Shown here: positions 6,906 through 13,961 of the stretch, one piece after another
Layout: the number at the start of each line of letters is the position of its first letter
Numbering within the stretch: the first letter of the stretch is position 1
Source of the DNA: a virus
Length of the DNA stretch: 49,987 nucleotides
Direction: 5' to 3' (one strand)
IMG/VR virus record: IMGVR_UViG_3300031603_000007
Location: 1 to 49,987 of that record
Translations under genes and position numbers: made by a program
The notes under the pieces: model-generated
Told to the model about the DNA's origin: nothing
Databases searched by the model: none
The model's input: the letters and a program-made list of their open reading frames with translations, nothing else

Positions 6906-7187
6906 GTAAAACTTATTGATTGTTAGTGTATTATAGATATTAACAATTTAGAATATAGTGTTAATAAAAAACTATTTAGTAATTTAGCACTTTAAACTAC
7001 AAAAAGTTCTTGGGTAAAATTCTGACAATTGCATAAATAAATTTAAGCTTCCCTATTTTAGATAGGTTAGGAATTACAGTTTATGTGTTACGCTAAAGTG
7101 GGCGTATTTAATACACTATAAAAAATTAAAAGACTATGAGTGTCTATTTATAGATAACTTGCTTTAGAACGTCTGAAAAGCGAAAAT

Positions 7188-7221
7188 AACTGTATATACG
7201 TAGTGAATATTATATACAGTT
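7188..7221. repeat. Perfect 11-bp inverted repeat
   Basis: AACTGTATATA / TATATACAGTT around a 12-base centre. The arms are perfect. It may be an operator or hairpin upstream of the 49-residue membrane gene at 7318. Confidence 0.65.
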
Positions 7222-7227
7222 TCTAAA

Positions 7228-7293
7228 AAAGTAAGGGTACGGTATTTTATTAATAGGTTAATAATTTTTCATTTTTAGCTGTACTCTTACTTT
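7228..7293 (-). terminator. 13-bp inverted repeat, terminator-like on the minus strand
   Basis: AAAGTAAGGGTAC and GTACTCTTACTTT pair over 13 positions with one G-T, enclosing 40 bases. Read on the minus strand, the stem is followed by a run of six T. No minus-strand gene lies here, so it may end antisense transcription or act in another way. Confidence 0.4.
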
Positions 7294-7317
7294 AAAAAAT
7301 AACTTAAATTAAATATT

Positions 7318-7467
7318 ATGAAATTAAAGGAAGTATTAGGAGCGTTTATATTAGGAATATCAATATCATTAGGTTGGTACTGGTTTGGATATAAATTGCT
7401 AATAGTTATATTTTTAGCTTTATTTGGCAATAATTTAGAAAGAAGTGAAAGATTTAGAAAAAAATGA
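7318..7467 (+). CDS. Small membrane protein (49 aa)
   Basis: 49 residues with a hydrophobic stretch at about 8-36 (FILGISISLGWYWFGYKLLI) and a basic tail (ERSERFRKK). It is isolated between two long non-coding regions, and the promoter box of the first pseudoknot RNA begins two bases after its stop. Not recognised. Confidence 0.55.
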   Translation: MKLKEVLGAFILGISISLGWYWFGYKLLIVIFLALFGNNLERSERFRKK

Positions 7468-7468
7468 C

Positions 7469-7567
7469 TATCTTTGTAACTTGATGTACTAGTACTGCAT
7501 TATAAAATTTACATTATATCCTTTAATTGAACGAGTGTACTAGGCTCAAGTAGATTAGAGGATTTTT
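7469..7567 (+). ncRNA. Pseudoknot small-RNA candidate, copy 1
   Basis: A -7 box TATCTTTG (7469-7476) is followed by interleaved arms: A1 CTAGTAC (7489-7495), B1 ATCCTTTAAT (7518-7527), A2 GTACTAG (7537-7543), B2 ATTAGAGGAT (7554-7563), then five T. A1-A2 is 7 bp. B1-B2 is 10 bp with one G-U and forms a terminator hairpin whose loop contains A2. Spacers are 22, 9 and 10 bases. The order and spacers match 16361-16468 closely and 9306-9414 approximately. No coding frame fits. Confidence 0.65.
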
Positions 7568-7878
7568 GTTTGACATAAGTTAAAAGGTGTTTACAATGGT
7601 TAGACCTTAAAAACTCAAACAACATATAGGAAATTAAAGTACTATAATACGGTCAAACGTTCCTTGCGAAAATCTATGCAATTTGCCACAAGTCAAAACA
7701 TAGTCAAAAGTAAGTATAATGTATATTAGCACCTAATCTAAGTAGGAATAGGAATAGTAGCCAAAAAAGATTCTAAAAGTCTTTAACCTTTTTTAAGTGT
7801 ATTTTAGTTAATGCTATTATATATACTTACTAAGAATAGACTTGAACACACTAATAATAACCTAAAAAACAAATAAAA
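7568..7878. other. Non-coding region with a long-range stem
   Basis: About 310 bases without a gene. AGTAAGTATA (7709-7718) and TATACTTACT (7822-7831) pair perfectly over 10 bp. Just inside, TAGCA and TGCTA can add 5 bp, and a hairpin AAAGATT/AGTCTTT lies in the middle. The 123-base folded unit could be another structured RNA. No promoter box with the TAnnTTTG pattern is obvious directly before it. Confidence 0.45.
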
Positions 7879-8073
7879 ATGAAAAAACTAGATTTAAAAT
7901 TAGTAACCAATTTAACATTTGGCGGGATTAGAATAGATGATAGCCCAAGATTCTGCGATGCTTTTATTGAAACTGCTGACTATAACGGAATACCAGCAAC
8001 GGAAAAACAACTTGATGAAATGAATGAGGATAGTGATTTTCTTCACGAACAGTTACAGATGTTCTTATATTAA
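7879..8073 (+). CDS. Conserved hypothetical protein (64 aa)
   Basis: A 64-residue acidic protein. From memory, the motif around residues 31-45 (ADYNGIPATEKQLDEMNED) recurs in small proteins of Bacteroidota phages and prophages. Function is unknown. It starts a new gene run after the non-coding region, without an SD. Confidence 0.65.
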   Translation: MKKLDLKLVTNLTFGGIRIDDSPRFCDAFIETADYNGIPATEKQLDEMNEDSDFLHEQLQMFLY

Positions 8074-8091
8074 AACCTAAAAAACAAACCA

Positions 8092-8262
8092 ATGGAAAAA
8101 CAAAAAATAATAAATTTGATATTTGACGAAATAAACGAGCAAAGCAAACAATGGAGAATAGCCTACGATAAAAAAGATTTTGATAAGGCTTTACAACATA
8201 ATCACACAGCTAAAGTTTTAACAGATTTTGGAAATAAAATAAACTCAATGAAATGGGAATAA
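8092..8262 (+). CDS. Hypothetical protein (56 aa)
   Basis: 56 residues, helical and charged (INLIFDEINEQSKQWRIAYD). No family is recognised. The next gene overlaps its end by ten bases. Confidence 0.5.
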   Translation: MEKQKIINLIFDEINEQSKQWRIAYDKKDFDKALQHNHTAKVLTDFGNKINSMKWE

Positions 8263-8420
8263 AGAAACTGCAATTTTGGGATTTGAAAATAAATTCTCAT
8301 ACGGGTTGGAGAGAATATACAGTTGGATTCACCGAAAAGAACAACAACGCAAAAAAGCGAAGTAAACTAAGAACAATTGAAAAACAACGATTAAAAAACC
8401 TTGAAAATGGAGTATCCTAG
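8253..8420 (+). CDS. Hypothetical basic protein (55 aa)
   Basis: 55 residues with a lysine/arginine-rich second half (NNNAKKRSKLRTIEKQRLKN). It overlaps both neighbours (8092-8262 and 8407-8631) in different frames, which makes it less certain, but the ATG and full-length frame fit the packed arrangement. Confidence 0.4.
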   Translation: MGIKKLQFWDLKINSHTGWREYTVGFTEKNNNAKKRSKLRTIEKQRLKNLENGVS

Positions 8421-8631
8421 ATATTTAAAATTAGAAACAATGGACTTCTTTGTCAAAATTATTGATGAAGAAAATAACTTGCATATCAGAAAAAATGATA
8501 GTAATTGGCATATAGATTTTAATGGTTCTGCCAACGAAAGTTACGAAAATATGAAAGGATGCTCACGAAATGAATTTGACGAGCATTTTAAATTGATTGT
8601 AGAAGAATTAAACCAGATAACAAAATTATAA
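8407..8631 (+). CDS. Hypothetical protein (74 aa)
   Basis: The ATG at 8407 (MEYPRYLKLETMDFFVKIID) is preferred over a TTG six bases upstream. It is a small acidic, strand-rich protein of unknown family, two bases before the annealing-protein gene. Confidence 0.6.
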   Translation: MEYPRYLKLETMDFFVKIIDEENNLHIRKNDSNWHIDFNGSANESYENMKGCSRNEFDEHFKLIVEELNQITKL

Positions 8632-8633
8632 TT

Positions 8634-9308
8634 ATGGAAAAAAATAAATTACAAACAGTAAGCGATGGAATTGCATTAAAAGATTTAGGACTTTCAGAAG
8701 ATATTGTGCTAAATGAAAAACAATTACAAATACTATTTAAAAAAACACCACCTAAACACGTTTACCAAAGACCTGCCAAAGGCGGTGGTAAATGGGATTA
8801 CGTTACAGGAACTTATGTAAGGAAGGTTTTAAACCTTATGTTTAACTTTAATTGGGATTTTGAGGTGGTAGAGCATAAATTTGATTTGCAGTTAAAACAA
8901 GCCTTTGTATTAGGCAAATTAACGGTAAGAACAAATGAAAAAACTATTGTGAAAATGCAATTTGGCACAAAAGACATTATGTTTAAAAAAGCTGTTGATC
9001 CTGATACAAATATGAGGATGCCTTTAGATTTAGGAAATGATTTGAAAGCTGCAACAACAAATGCTTTAAAAAAGTGCGCAAGTGAGTTAGGTATTGCAAG
9101 TGATGTTTACGCACCAAATGAATTTAAAGAAATTAAAGTTGCTATTCCAATTGATACAATTAGTGATGAAGAAAAGGAACAAAAAATTAAGGCAATTTTA
9201 GATAGTGATGTTGAAATTGAAGAAACAGACAGAATGAGCATTGAAAGGATTTTAGATGAAAAACAGACTTTAAGTTACGACAAAATAATTAAGAGGTTTG
9301 GTAATTAG
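8634..9308 (+). CDS. Rad52-like single-strand annealing protein
   Basis: A 224-residue recombinase that should anneal single-stranded DNA ends for phage recombination. The N-terminal half has a Rad52-type pattern: a basic glycine-rich turn (RPAKGGGKWDYVTG), the helix YVRKVLNLMFNFNWDFEV, strands through VLGKLTVRT, then DLGNDLKAATTNALKKCASELG. The C-terminus is acidic and variable. It pairs with the exonuclease at 9937, as in phage two-component recombination systems, with an HNH gene inserted between. Its TAG overlaps the promoter box of a pseudoknot RNA. Confidence 0.8.
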   Translation: MEKNKLQTVSDGIALKDLGLSEDIVLNEKQLQILFKKTPPKHVYQRPAKGGGKWDYVTGTYVRKVLNLMFNFNWDFEVVEHKFDLQLKQAFVLGKLTVRTNEKTIVKMQFGTKDIMFKKAVDPDTNMRMPLDLGNDLKAATTNALKKCASELGIASDVYAPNEFKEIKVAIPIDTISDEEKEQKIKAILDSDVEIEETDRMSIERILDEKQTLSYDKIIKRFGN

Positions 9309-9414
9309 GTTTGTACGTGTATATTCCGTACATTTACTATAAATCCTGCAAGATTAAAGTTTAATTTAAAGCCCTTTTCTTTGTTTACTTGCAGGTACAT
9401 CGAAAGGGGTTTTT
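9306..9414 (+). ncRNA. Pseudoknot small-RNA candidate, copy 2
   Basis: A -7 box TAGGTTTG (9306-9313) overlaps the stop of the annealing-protein gene. Arms are A1 CCTGCAAG (9345-9352), B1 at 9368-9379 (core CCCTTTTC), A2 CTTGCAGG (9388-9395) and B2 at 9402-9413 (core GAAAGGGG), ending in a T-run. A1-A2 is 8 bp and perfect. B1-B2 is 12 pairs with two G-U. Spacers are 15, 8 and 6. A further hairpin TGTACG/CGTACA (9312-9332) lies upstream of A1. It sits just before the HNH gene, so an attenuator for that gene is the main alternative. Confidence 0.6.
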
Positions 9415-9422
9415 ATATTATA

Positions 9423-9956
9423 ATGACTACAAAAGAAATATGGAAGAATATTCCAAACTACAAAGGTTTTTTTCAAGCAAGTAATTTAGGTAGAATTAAA
9501 AGCCTTAAAAGAAAAGGGGTTAGAAATGAAAGGATAATGAATCCGTCACCGAATAGAGATGGTTATTTAACTGTGTGTTTATCAAAACCTAAAAATTCTA
9601 AAATAAAACACTCTAACGTAAGAACAGTACATCAACTTGTTGCTATTACATTTTTAGATAATAAACCCGATGGCACTAATAAAATAGTTGTGGATCATAT
9701 AAACCGTATTAAAAAAGATAATCGTTTGGTAAATCTACAATTAGTTACTAATAGAGAGAATTGCACAAAGGATATAAATAACACAACATCTAAATACGTT
9801 GGTGTTTGTTATGATAAAAATAGAAATAAGTGGGCGTCTAAAATTAAGATTAATAATAAAACTAAAAATTTAGGTCGTTTTCAAAACGAATTAGAAGCCC
9901 ATTTAGTATATCAAAAAGAACTTAAAAAAATAACAGATGAGCATAATAGAAAATAA
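9423..9956 (+). CDS. NUMOD4-HNH-AP2 homing endonuclease
   Basis: 177 residues from the ATG at 9423; an upstream extension exists but runs through the terminator hairpin. It has NUMOD4 (EIWKNIPNYKGFFQASNLGR), an HNH core (VVDHINR, DNRLVNLQLV, REN) and AP2 (SKYVGVCY, NKWASKI, LGRF). The same architecture occurs at 525-1040 and 47996-48532. It is inserted between the annealing protein and the exonuclease, and overlaps the exonuclease start by 20 bases. Confidence 0.9.
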   Translation: MTTKEIWKNIPNYKGFFQASNLGRIKSLKRKGVRNERIMNPSPNRDGYLTVCLSKPKNSKIKHSNVRTVHQLVAITFLDNKPDGTNKIVVDHINRIKKDNRLVNLQLVTNRENCTKDINNTTSKYVGVCYDKNRNKWASKIKINNKTKNLGRFQNELEAHLVYQKELKKITDEHNRK

Positions 9957-10731
9957 AGAAAGAGTAGGTAGATTTACAAGCTCCCAAGTTTACAAACTTA
10001 TTGGAATGGGAAGTAAACCAATGACAAAAGAAGAATTGGTAGATTTTAAAGTGCAAAATCCAGGAAGTAAGAAAAGAAACAAGTCTTGTGGATTTTCACA
10101 ATTAGGTTTAACATACATTTCCGAAAAGAGATTAGAGAGAAGAATGGGTAGGAGTTTAGATGTTGGTGGATATTCTCAACCTGCGGCTTGGGGAAACTTC
10201 TGCGAGTTTGTTATCTTCAATTTGCTAGGATTAGAATATACAATAGAATCACAAAAAACAGTATTGCATCCTGACAAAGAATTAAGTAAATATTGGGGTG
10301 GTTCAGTAGATTTAACTGTTCCAAATAAAAAAGTAGCAGAAATAAAATGCTACCAACCAAAGAATTTTGGGTTTTATGCAGATTGCCTAATGAAAAAAGA
10401 TATTGAGGTATTTAAGAATGAATTTAGCAGTGAATATTGGCAAATAATTTCTAACTCAATTATACATAATGTTGATATTGGAGAAGCAATACTTTATATT
10501 CCTTATGAATCTGAAATGCCTGAAATTCAAGAAATGGCATATAATTTTGAAGGAGAAGATAAATGGAAATATCGTTTTATTGCTGAAAAACCAATATCTG
10601 AACTTCCCTGCATACCTGATGGTGGTTATTATGAAAATATCGTAAAGTTTGAGTTTGAAGTACCGACCAAAGATAAAACTTTCTTAATAAGCAGAATTAA
10701 AGAAGCTGTTGAATTACTAGTTGAGGTTTAA
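9937..10731 (+). CDS. YqaJ-like recombination exonuclease
   Basis: 264 residues resembling YqaJ/lambda-exonuclease nucleases that resect double-stranded ends for an annealing partner. It shows the N-terminal RFTSSQVYKLIG, a helix with WGNFCEFVIF (catalytic Glu candidate), YWGGSVDLTV (Asp) and the metal-binding KVAEIKCYQP (E..K). Later SEYWQIISNSII fits the usual Q-containing helix. With the Rad52-like protein at 8634 it would form the phage recombination pair. Confidence 0.8.
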   Translation: MSIIENKERVGRFTSSQVYKLIGMGSKPMTKEELVDFKVQNPGSKKRNKSCGFSQLGLTYISEKRLERRMGRSLDVGGYSQPAAWGNFCEFVIFNLLGLEYTIESQKTVLHPDKELSKYWGGSVDLTVPNKKVAEIKCYQPKNFGFYADCLMKKDIEVFKNEFSSEYWQIISNSIIHNVDIGEAILYIPYESEMPEIQEMAYNFEGEDKWKYRFIAEKPISELPCIPDGGYYENIVKFEFEVPTKDKTFLISRIKEAVELLVEV

Positions 10732-10767
10732 AGTAAACAAAGTTGTTTACAAAAAAATTATATAAAA

Positions 10768-10986
10768 ATGAAAAAAATAGATAGTTATAGTAGAAACGCT
10801 GTATTTGCAGAATTAGAACAATTTTGCACAATGGCAAAAGAACACGATTACATAGAAATTACAGAATGGTATAACGGAGAAGGATTTGATGTGAACATTA
10901 ATAGTACAACACAAGCGAGTTTTGAAATGACTTGGGGTCAATATACAGCTTTAAAAAAGTTAATTAAGGAAATCAAGGCTAAATAA
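10768..10986 (+). CDS. Hypothetical protein (72 aa)
   Basis: 72 residues, amphipathic helix then short strands (YIEITEWYNGEGFDVNINS) and a lysine-rich C-terminal helix. No family name can be given. It follows the exonuclease by 36 bases and may belong to the recombination operon. Confidence 0.6.
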   Translation: MKKIDSYSRNAVFAELEQFCTMAKEHDYIEITEWYNGEGFDVNINSTTQASFEMTWGQYTALKKLIKEIKAK

Positions 10987-11002
10987 GATTAAAACGAACT
11001 AG

Positions 11003-11017
11003 GGTACAATTTGTACC
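11003..11017. promoter_or_regulatory. Dyad GGTACAATTTGTACC, operator candidate
   Basis: A perfect 7-bp dyad around one central T, in the 52-base gap between two small genes. The short centre fits a protein-binding dyad better than an RNA hairpin. Its binding protein is unknown. Confidence 0.45.
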
Positions 11018-11038
11018 TAATATTAAAACAAAATACAG

Positions 11039-11182
11039 ATGAAAAAAATAGATTTAGTACAATTAGTAGAAGATGTTAATAGAGAAGAGATAATTGAAGG
11101 TGGTGTACACAAAGTATTTGCCTTGACTTGTTTACATAGGCTTATAGAAATGCAAGAAGAACCTATTAATTTTACAGAATAG
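11039..11182 (+). CDS. Hypothetical protein (47 aa)
   Basis: 47 residues, acidic (MKKIDLVQLVEDVNREEIIE). It starts 21 bases after the dyad at 11003-11017. Not recognised. Confidence 0.5.
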   Translation: MKKIDLVQLVEDVNREEIIEGGVHKVFALTCLHRLIEMQEEPINFTE

Positions 11183-11579
11183 TTGGTATTAGAAGTTGAA
11201 AAAATGAATGGTAATAGTAGATAAGACCATATTCCCGACATCGGGAAAAAGGTATCGTAAACACAAAAAGTCAACAACTATTAATTCTCAACGTGTGGCT
11301 ATATGGTTAGTGCGTTTATAAACGAATATCGCATATCGAGATACGCAATATTCGTGATTCGCGAATTGCAAATAAATACAAGCTTTAAGCATTAATTATA
11401 TGAGTTGTTAACCACTGTTATATTGTTAATTAAGTACCATTATATAGGTTAATACGTAACATATTAATAGTTATATAAGTTAAATGTGATGTTTGTACCA
11501 ATATAATTGTTGTTAACTGACACAATAAAAACATTACGAATAAACACAAAAATAATTTAATAATTAAAAACAAAGTAAA
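11183..11579. other. Non-coding region with a palindromic element
   Basis: Nearly 400 bases without a gene. The main feature is the element at 11323-11368. Other sequence includes CGGGAAA/TCCCG-like short dyads near 11230-11250 and AT-rich DNA leading to the gene at 11580. Frames on the minus strand here are opposite to all surrounding genes and look accidental. Confidence 0.5.
11323..11368. repeat. TATCGCATATCG / ATTCGCGAAT element, copy 2
   Basis: It shares TATCGCATATCG, ATACG, AATAT and the palindrome ATTCGCGAAT, in that order, with 58-99. Here 11323-11354 is also an imperfect palindrome, with 13 of 16 half-site positions symmetric and outer arms CGAATAT/ATATTCG. The conserved block order in two distant non-coding places suggests selection for protein binding or DNA structure. 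Confidence 0.7.
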
Positions 11580-11987
11580 ATGAGAGAAATAGTGAAAATA
11601 GATGTAGAAAAAAATGGAGAAGTAGTTACTAAACAATATAAAATTGATGAAGTAATATTTGATGGTTTGTACTTAACACATACCAAAAAAGATGTAAAGT
11701 ATAACGTTAAAAGTTTTGGAATAATAAAACAACAAGCCAAAACAGAAAAAGACATTGGTATTAAATACTCTACACAAACAGGATGTGTAATAGTAACTTT
11801 TAATGTTAGACCACCTGGAGTTAATTTTTACGGACAATTCTTAATTGGTAAAGACGTAAAACCATTAGATATTTTAGATTGCGACCACCAATCTTTAGAA
11901 GGAATGAAAGAAATTTTATTGGATGGATTAGACTTAGCTAAATGTGTTACTGTAGCTGATTTAATGAAATTAGAAAGATTTAAGTAA
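11580..11987 (+). CDS. Hypothetical protein (135 aa)
   Basis: 135 residues with a strand-rich N-terminal half (IDEVIFDGLYLTHT) and a helical C-terminus (GLDLAKCVTVADLMKLERF). No family is recognised. The structured element at 11995 begins seven bases after its stop. Confidence 0.6.
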   Translation: MREIVKIDVEKNGEVVTKQYKIDEVIFDGLYLTHTKKDVKYNVKSFGIIKQQAKTEKDIGIKYSTQTGCVIVTFNVRPPGVNFYGQFLIGKDVKPLDILDCDHQSLEGMKEILLDGLDLAKCVTVADLMKLERFK

Positions 11988-11994
11988 GTATTAT

Positions 11995-12120
11995 TTTTAT
12001 TGAGAGTTGGTTGTGGGCTTTTTGAAACCTTTACGCATTGAATATTTATAAGACTTTAAAGAAAATAGTATTAAAAGCATTATTATAAAAGTATAAAGAA
12101 AACAAAACTCACTACCAACT
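11995..12120 (+). repeat. Structured repeat element, copy 1 (left of methyltransferase)
   Basis: The first 28 bases, beginning TTTTATTGAGAGTTGGTTGT, match 13252-13279 with one difference. The last 14 bases end CTACCAACT in both. AGTTGGT (12005-12011) pairs with ACCAACT (12114-12120). After a T-T mismatch, GTGGG (12013-12017) pairs with CTCAC (12108-12112). A CGCATT block is conserved inside. The other copy has a compensatory G-C to A-T change, supporting a real structure. It lies directly after a gene stop, like integron attC sites, but lacks the attC boxes. Confidence 0.65.
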
Positions 12121-12189
12121 GCACACGATAAGATTAGCCTTTTAGAAATTTAGAAAGGACATTAAATTGAAAATTTAAAATAATACGAA

Positions 12190-12465
12190 ATGAGTAATTT
12201 AATAAAACAAGGTGAGATAGTTTATTGCAATCTAAAATTTAGATTTAATAAAAAAGTTTATGAATTAAAAGAAGTAGTTTATAAACAAACTGATGGGTTT
12301 TATTACCAAAGAAGATTTTTAGAACCATTAAAAATAAAAGAGAAAGTTAGAGTTTATGATGTTGAAATTTTAGCAAGATTAGGATTTGAAAATAAAAGTA
12401 TAGGATATACTAAAGCAATTAAGAATGAAGAACAACGAAATAAAATAACAGGAACTTATGAATAA
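12190..12465 (+). CDS. Hypothetical protein (91 aa)
   Basis: A 91-residue basic protein with strand-rich first half (GEIVYCNLKFRFNKKVYELK). Not recognised. It overlaps the methyltransferase start by eight bases, and both lie between the two structured repeats, so it may have moved with the methyltransferase. Confidence 0.6.
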   Translation: MSNLIKQGEIVYCNLKFRFNKKVYELKEVVYKQTDGFYYQRRFLEPLKIKEKVRVYDVEILARLGFENKSIGYTKAIKNEEQRNKITGTYE

Positions 12466-13204
12466 TTTAGAACTAAACAAGATTTATTGTGAAAGTAATT
12501 TAGTTACAATGTCTAAAATGAAAGATAATTTTGTAGATATAGTTGTTACTTCTCCACCTTATAATATTGGTAAATCAAGAATTAACGGTGGTTTTAACTC
12601 TAAAAGTTATGATAAATATAATGATAATTTAAGTAAAAAAGATTATTTTAAACAAACTAAAATTTGGATTGATGAAATGATTAGAGTAACTAAACATCAC
12701 GTTTTTTATAATATACAAGAAGTTACAGGTAATAAAGGCATAATAGCTTTTATTATGAATGAATATAATGATGTTTTAAAAGAAACTTTTGTATGGGCGA
12801 AGAAAAACCCACCATCATCTATTGTAGAAACTATGTGTAGTTCTGGTTATGAATATATATTTTGTTTTAGTAAAGATAATCCAGAAAGTAGAAAATTTAA
12901 TTACTGTAATTTTAATAATAGAAACGGTGACTATATGAGAAACATAATTATAAAACCTGTTAATAGTGGTAAAGAAAATGCAGGACATTCTTTTGCTTTT
13001 GGTGATTGGTTGCCAAACCATTTTATAAATTATTTTAGTAAGGAAGGTGATTTAGTTTATGACCCTTTTATGGGGAGCGGAACAACAGCTAAATCCGCTC
13101 ACATTTATAAAAGAAATTGGATAGGAAGTGAATTAAGTGAAGAATATACTAAAATAGCAAACAAAAGATTAAAACCTTATTTAACACAGCAAACTTTATT
13201 TTAA
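12458..13204 (+). CDS. DNA methyltransferase (N4/N6 amino type)
   Basis: 248 residues. Catalytic motif TSPPYNIG lies near residues 31-38, and the AdoMet motif DPFMGSGTT near residue 202 is followed by NWIGSELSEEY. The order catalytic-then-AdoMet is the beta class, which methylates an exocyclic amino group of adenine or cytosine; SPPY is often seen in N4-cytosine enzymes. No restriction enzyme is adjacent, so a protective solitary phage methyltransferase is likely. It lies between two copies of a structured repeat. Confidence 0.9.
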   Translation: MNNLELNKIYCESNLVTMSKMKDNFVDIVVTSPPYNIGKSRINGGFNSKSYDKYNDNLSKKDYFKQTKIWIDEMIRVTKHHVFYNIQEVTGNKGIIAFIMNEYNDVLKETFVWAKKNPPSSIVETMCSSGYEYIFCFSKDNPESRKFNYCNFNNRNGDYMRNIIIKPVNSGKENAGHSFAFGDWLPNHFINYFSKEGDLVYDPFMGSGTTAKSAHIYKRNWIGSELSEEYTKIANKRLKPYLTQQTLF

Positions 13205-13251
13205 CCGTTATAATGCTAAAACAAAGCGCAAAGGCAATTTTAAAAGGTTAA

Positions 13252-13376
13252 TTTTATTGAGAGTTGGTTGTAGGCTTTTGGAGGAACTTGGCGCATTAAC
13301 AACAAATAAGTATTGACGTTGAGGTTTAAAAACAGATATTGTAAACGATTAAAGACAGCCAAACTTACTACCAACT
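13252..13376 (+). repeat. Structured repeat element, copy 2 (right of methyltransferase)
   Basis: Partner of 11995-12120. AGTTGGT (13262-13268) pairs with ACCAACT (13370-13376), and GTAGG (13270-13274) pairs with CTTAC (13364-13368). The third inner pair is A-T here and G-C in the other copy. CGCATT is again conserved inside, while most of the middle differs. It starts 47 bases after the methyltransferase stop. Confidence 0.65.
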
Positions 13377-13401
13377 TTAAATTATAAAAGAAGTAAAGAT
13401 T

Positions 13402-13668
13402 ATGAAACACAAAATTAAAAATTTATTATTAGATTATAGAAAAGGAGAATTAACATTTGATGAAGCAACAGACGCTTTATTACTTTTATGTAATAGTTCT
13501 CTACAGTTTAACGCTAGTTTGAAAATAGGAGATGAAGTAATTTACTGTGGTGAAAAATATATAATAAATTTCATTGATTTAAAAAACCAAATTGTAAATA
13601 TATCTGGAGAAAAAGAAACTGATTGGTATAATCACTTACCTTTAAATTATGTAACAAAAAGCGTTTAA
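13402..13668 (+). CDS. Hypothetical protein (88 aa)
   Basis: 88 residues: an N-terminal helix pair (IKNLLLDYRKGELTFDEATD) then a small barrel-like strand region (IGDEVIYCGEKYIINFIDLK). No family name can be given. It starts 25 bases after the second structured element. Confidence 0.6.
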   Translation: MKHKIKNLLLDYRKGELTFDEATDALLLLCNSSLQFNASLKIGDEVIYCGEKYIINFIDLKNQIVNISGEKETDWYNHLPLNYVTKSV

Positions 13669-13710
13669 TTGTTTAGAACTACTGATAAACAAACAAAAGA
13701 CAAACAAAAA

Positions 13711-13959
13711 ATGGAATCAATAACTATAACATATCCTTTACTATATAGGTTTAAGACACATAGTAATATTTGTAAAAGTGTTTGCAAACGTTATTTTAAT
13801 ATCAGAAACAGTAAAGAAATAATGATTAAAAAAAACGGAGGTAGTAAAGGTATTTGGTTAGATCGTAGAACTTTTATAATAGAAAGTAGGATTGACGATA
13901 ATTTAGAGCTAATACCAAAACACGAATACATTAAAGATGATTTTTTAACTAATTTATAA
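13711..13959 (+). CDS. Hypothetical protein (82 aa)
   Basis: ATG at 13711 preferred over a TTG frame extension at 13669. 82 residues, basic, with two cysteines in a short run (SNICKSVCKRYF). No domain is recognised. Two bases separate it from ninG, so it is probably co-transcribed. Confidence 0.55.
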   Translation: MESITITYPLLYRFKTHSNICKSVCKRYFNIRNSKEIMIKKNGGSKGIWLDRRTFIIESRIDDNLELIPKHEYIKDDFLTNL

Positions 13960-13961
13960 TT

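Larger units (their letters stand above)
6906..7317. other. Non-coding region with long inverted repeats
   Basis: 412 bases without a gene but rich in dyads. ATTGTTA (6919-6925) pairs with TAACAAT (6941-6947). AACTGTATATA (7188-7198) pairs with TATATACAGTT (7211-7221), 11 bp around 12 bases. AAAGTAAGGGTAC (7228-7240) pairs with GTACTCTTACTTT (7281-7293), 13 positions with one G-T. TTGGGTAAAAT near 7011 resembles part of the 20-bp repeat at 2169. It may hold a regulatory or replication-start region, or an untranslated RNA. Confidence 0.5.

Noticed and set aside
9381-9422. Extended N-terminus of the HNH protein
   Set aside because: The extra residues are encoded by the terminator hairpin of the pseudoknot RNA, and NUMOD4 starts right after the ATG at 9423.
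11995-13376. Integron attC sites flanking the methyltransferase
   Set aside because: The layout is similar, but the end boxes do not fit RYYYAAC / GTTRRRY, and no integron integrase is present.
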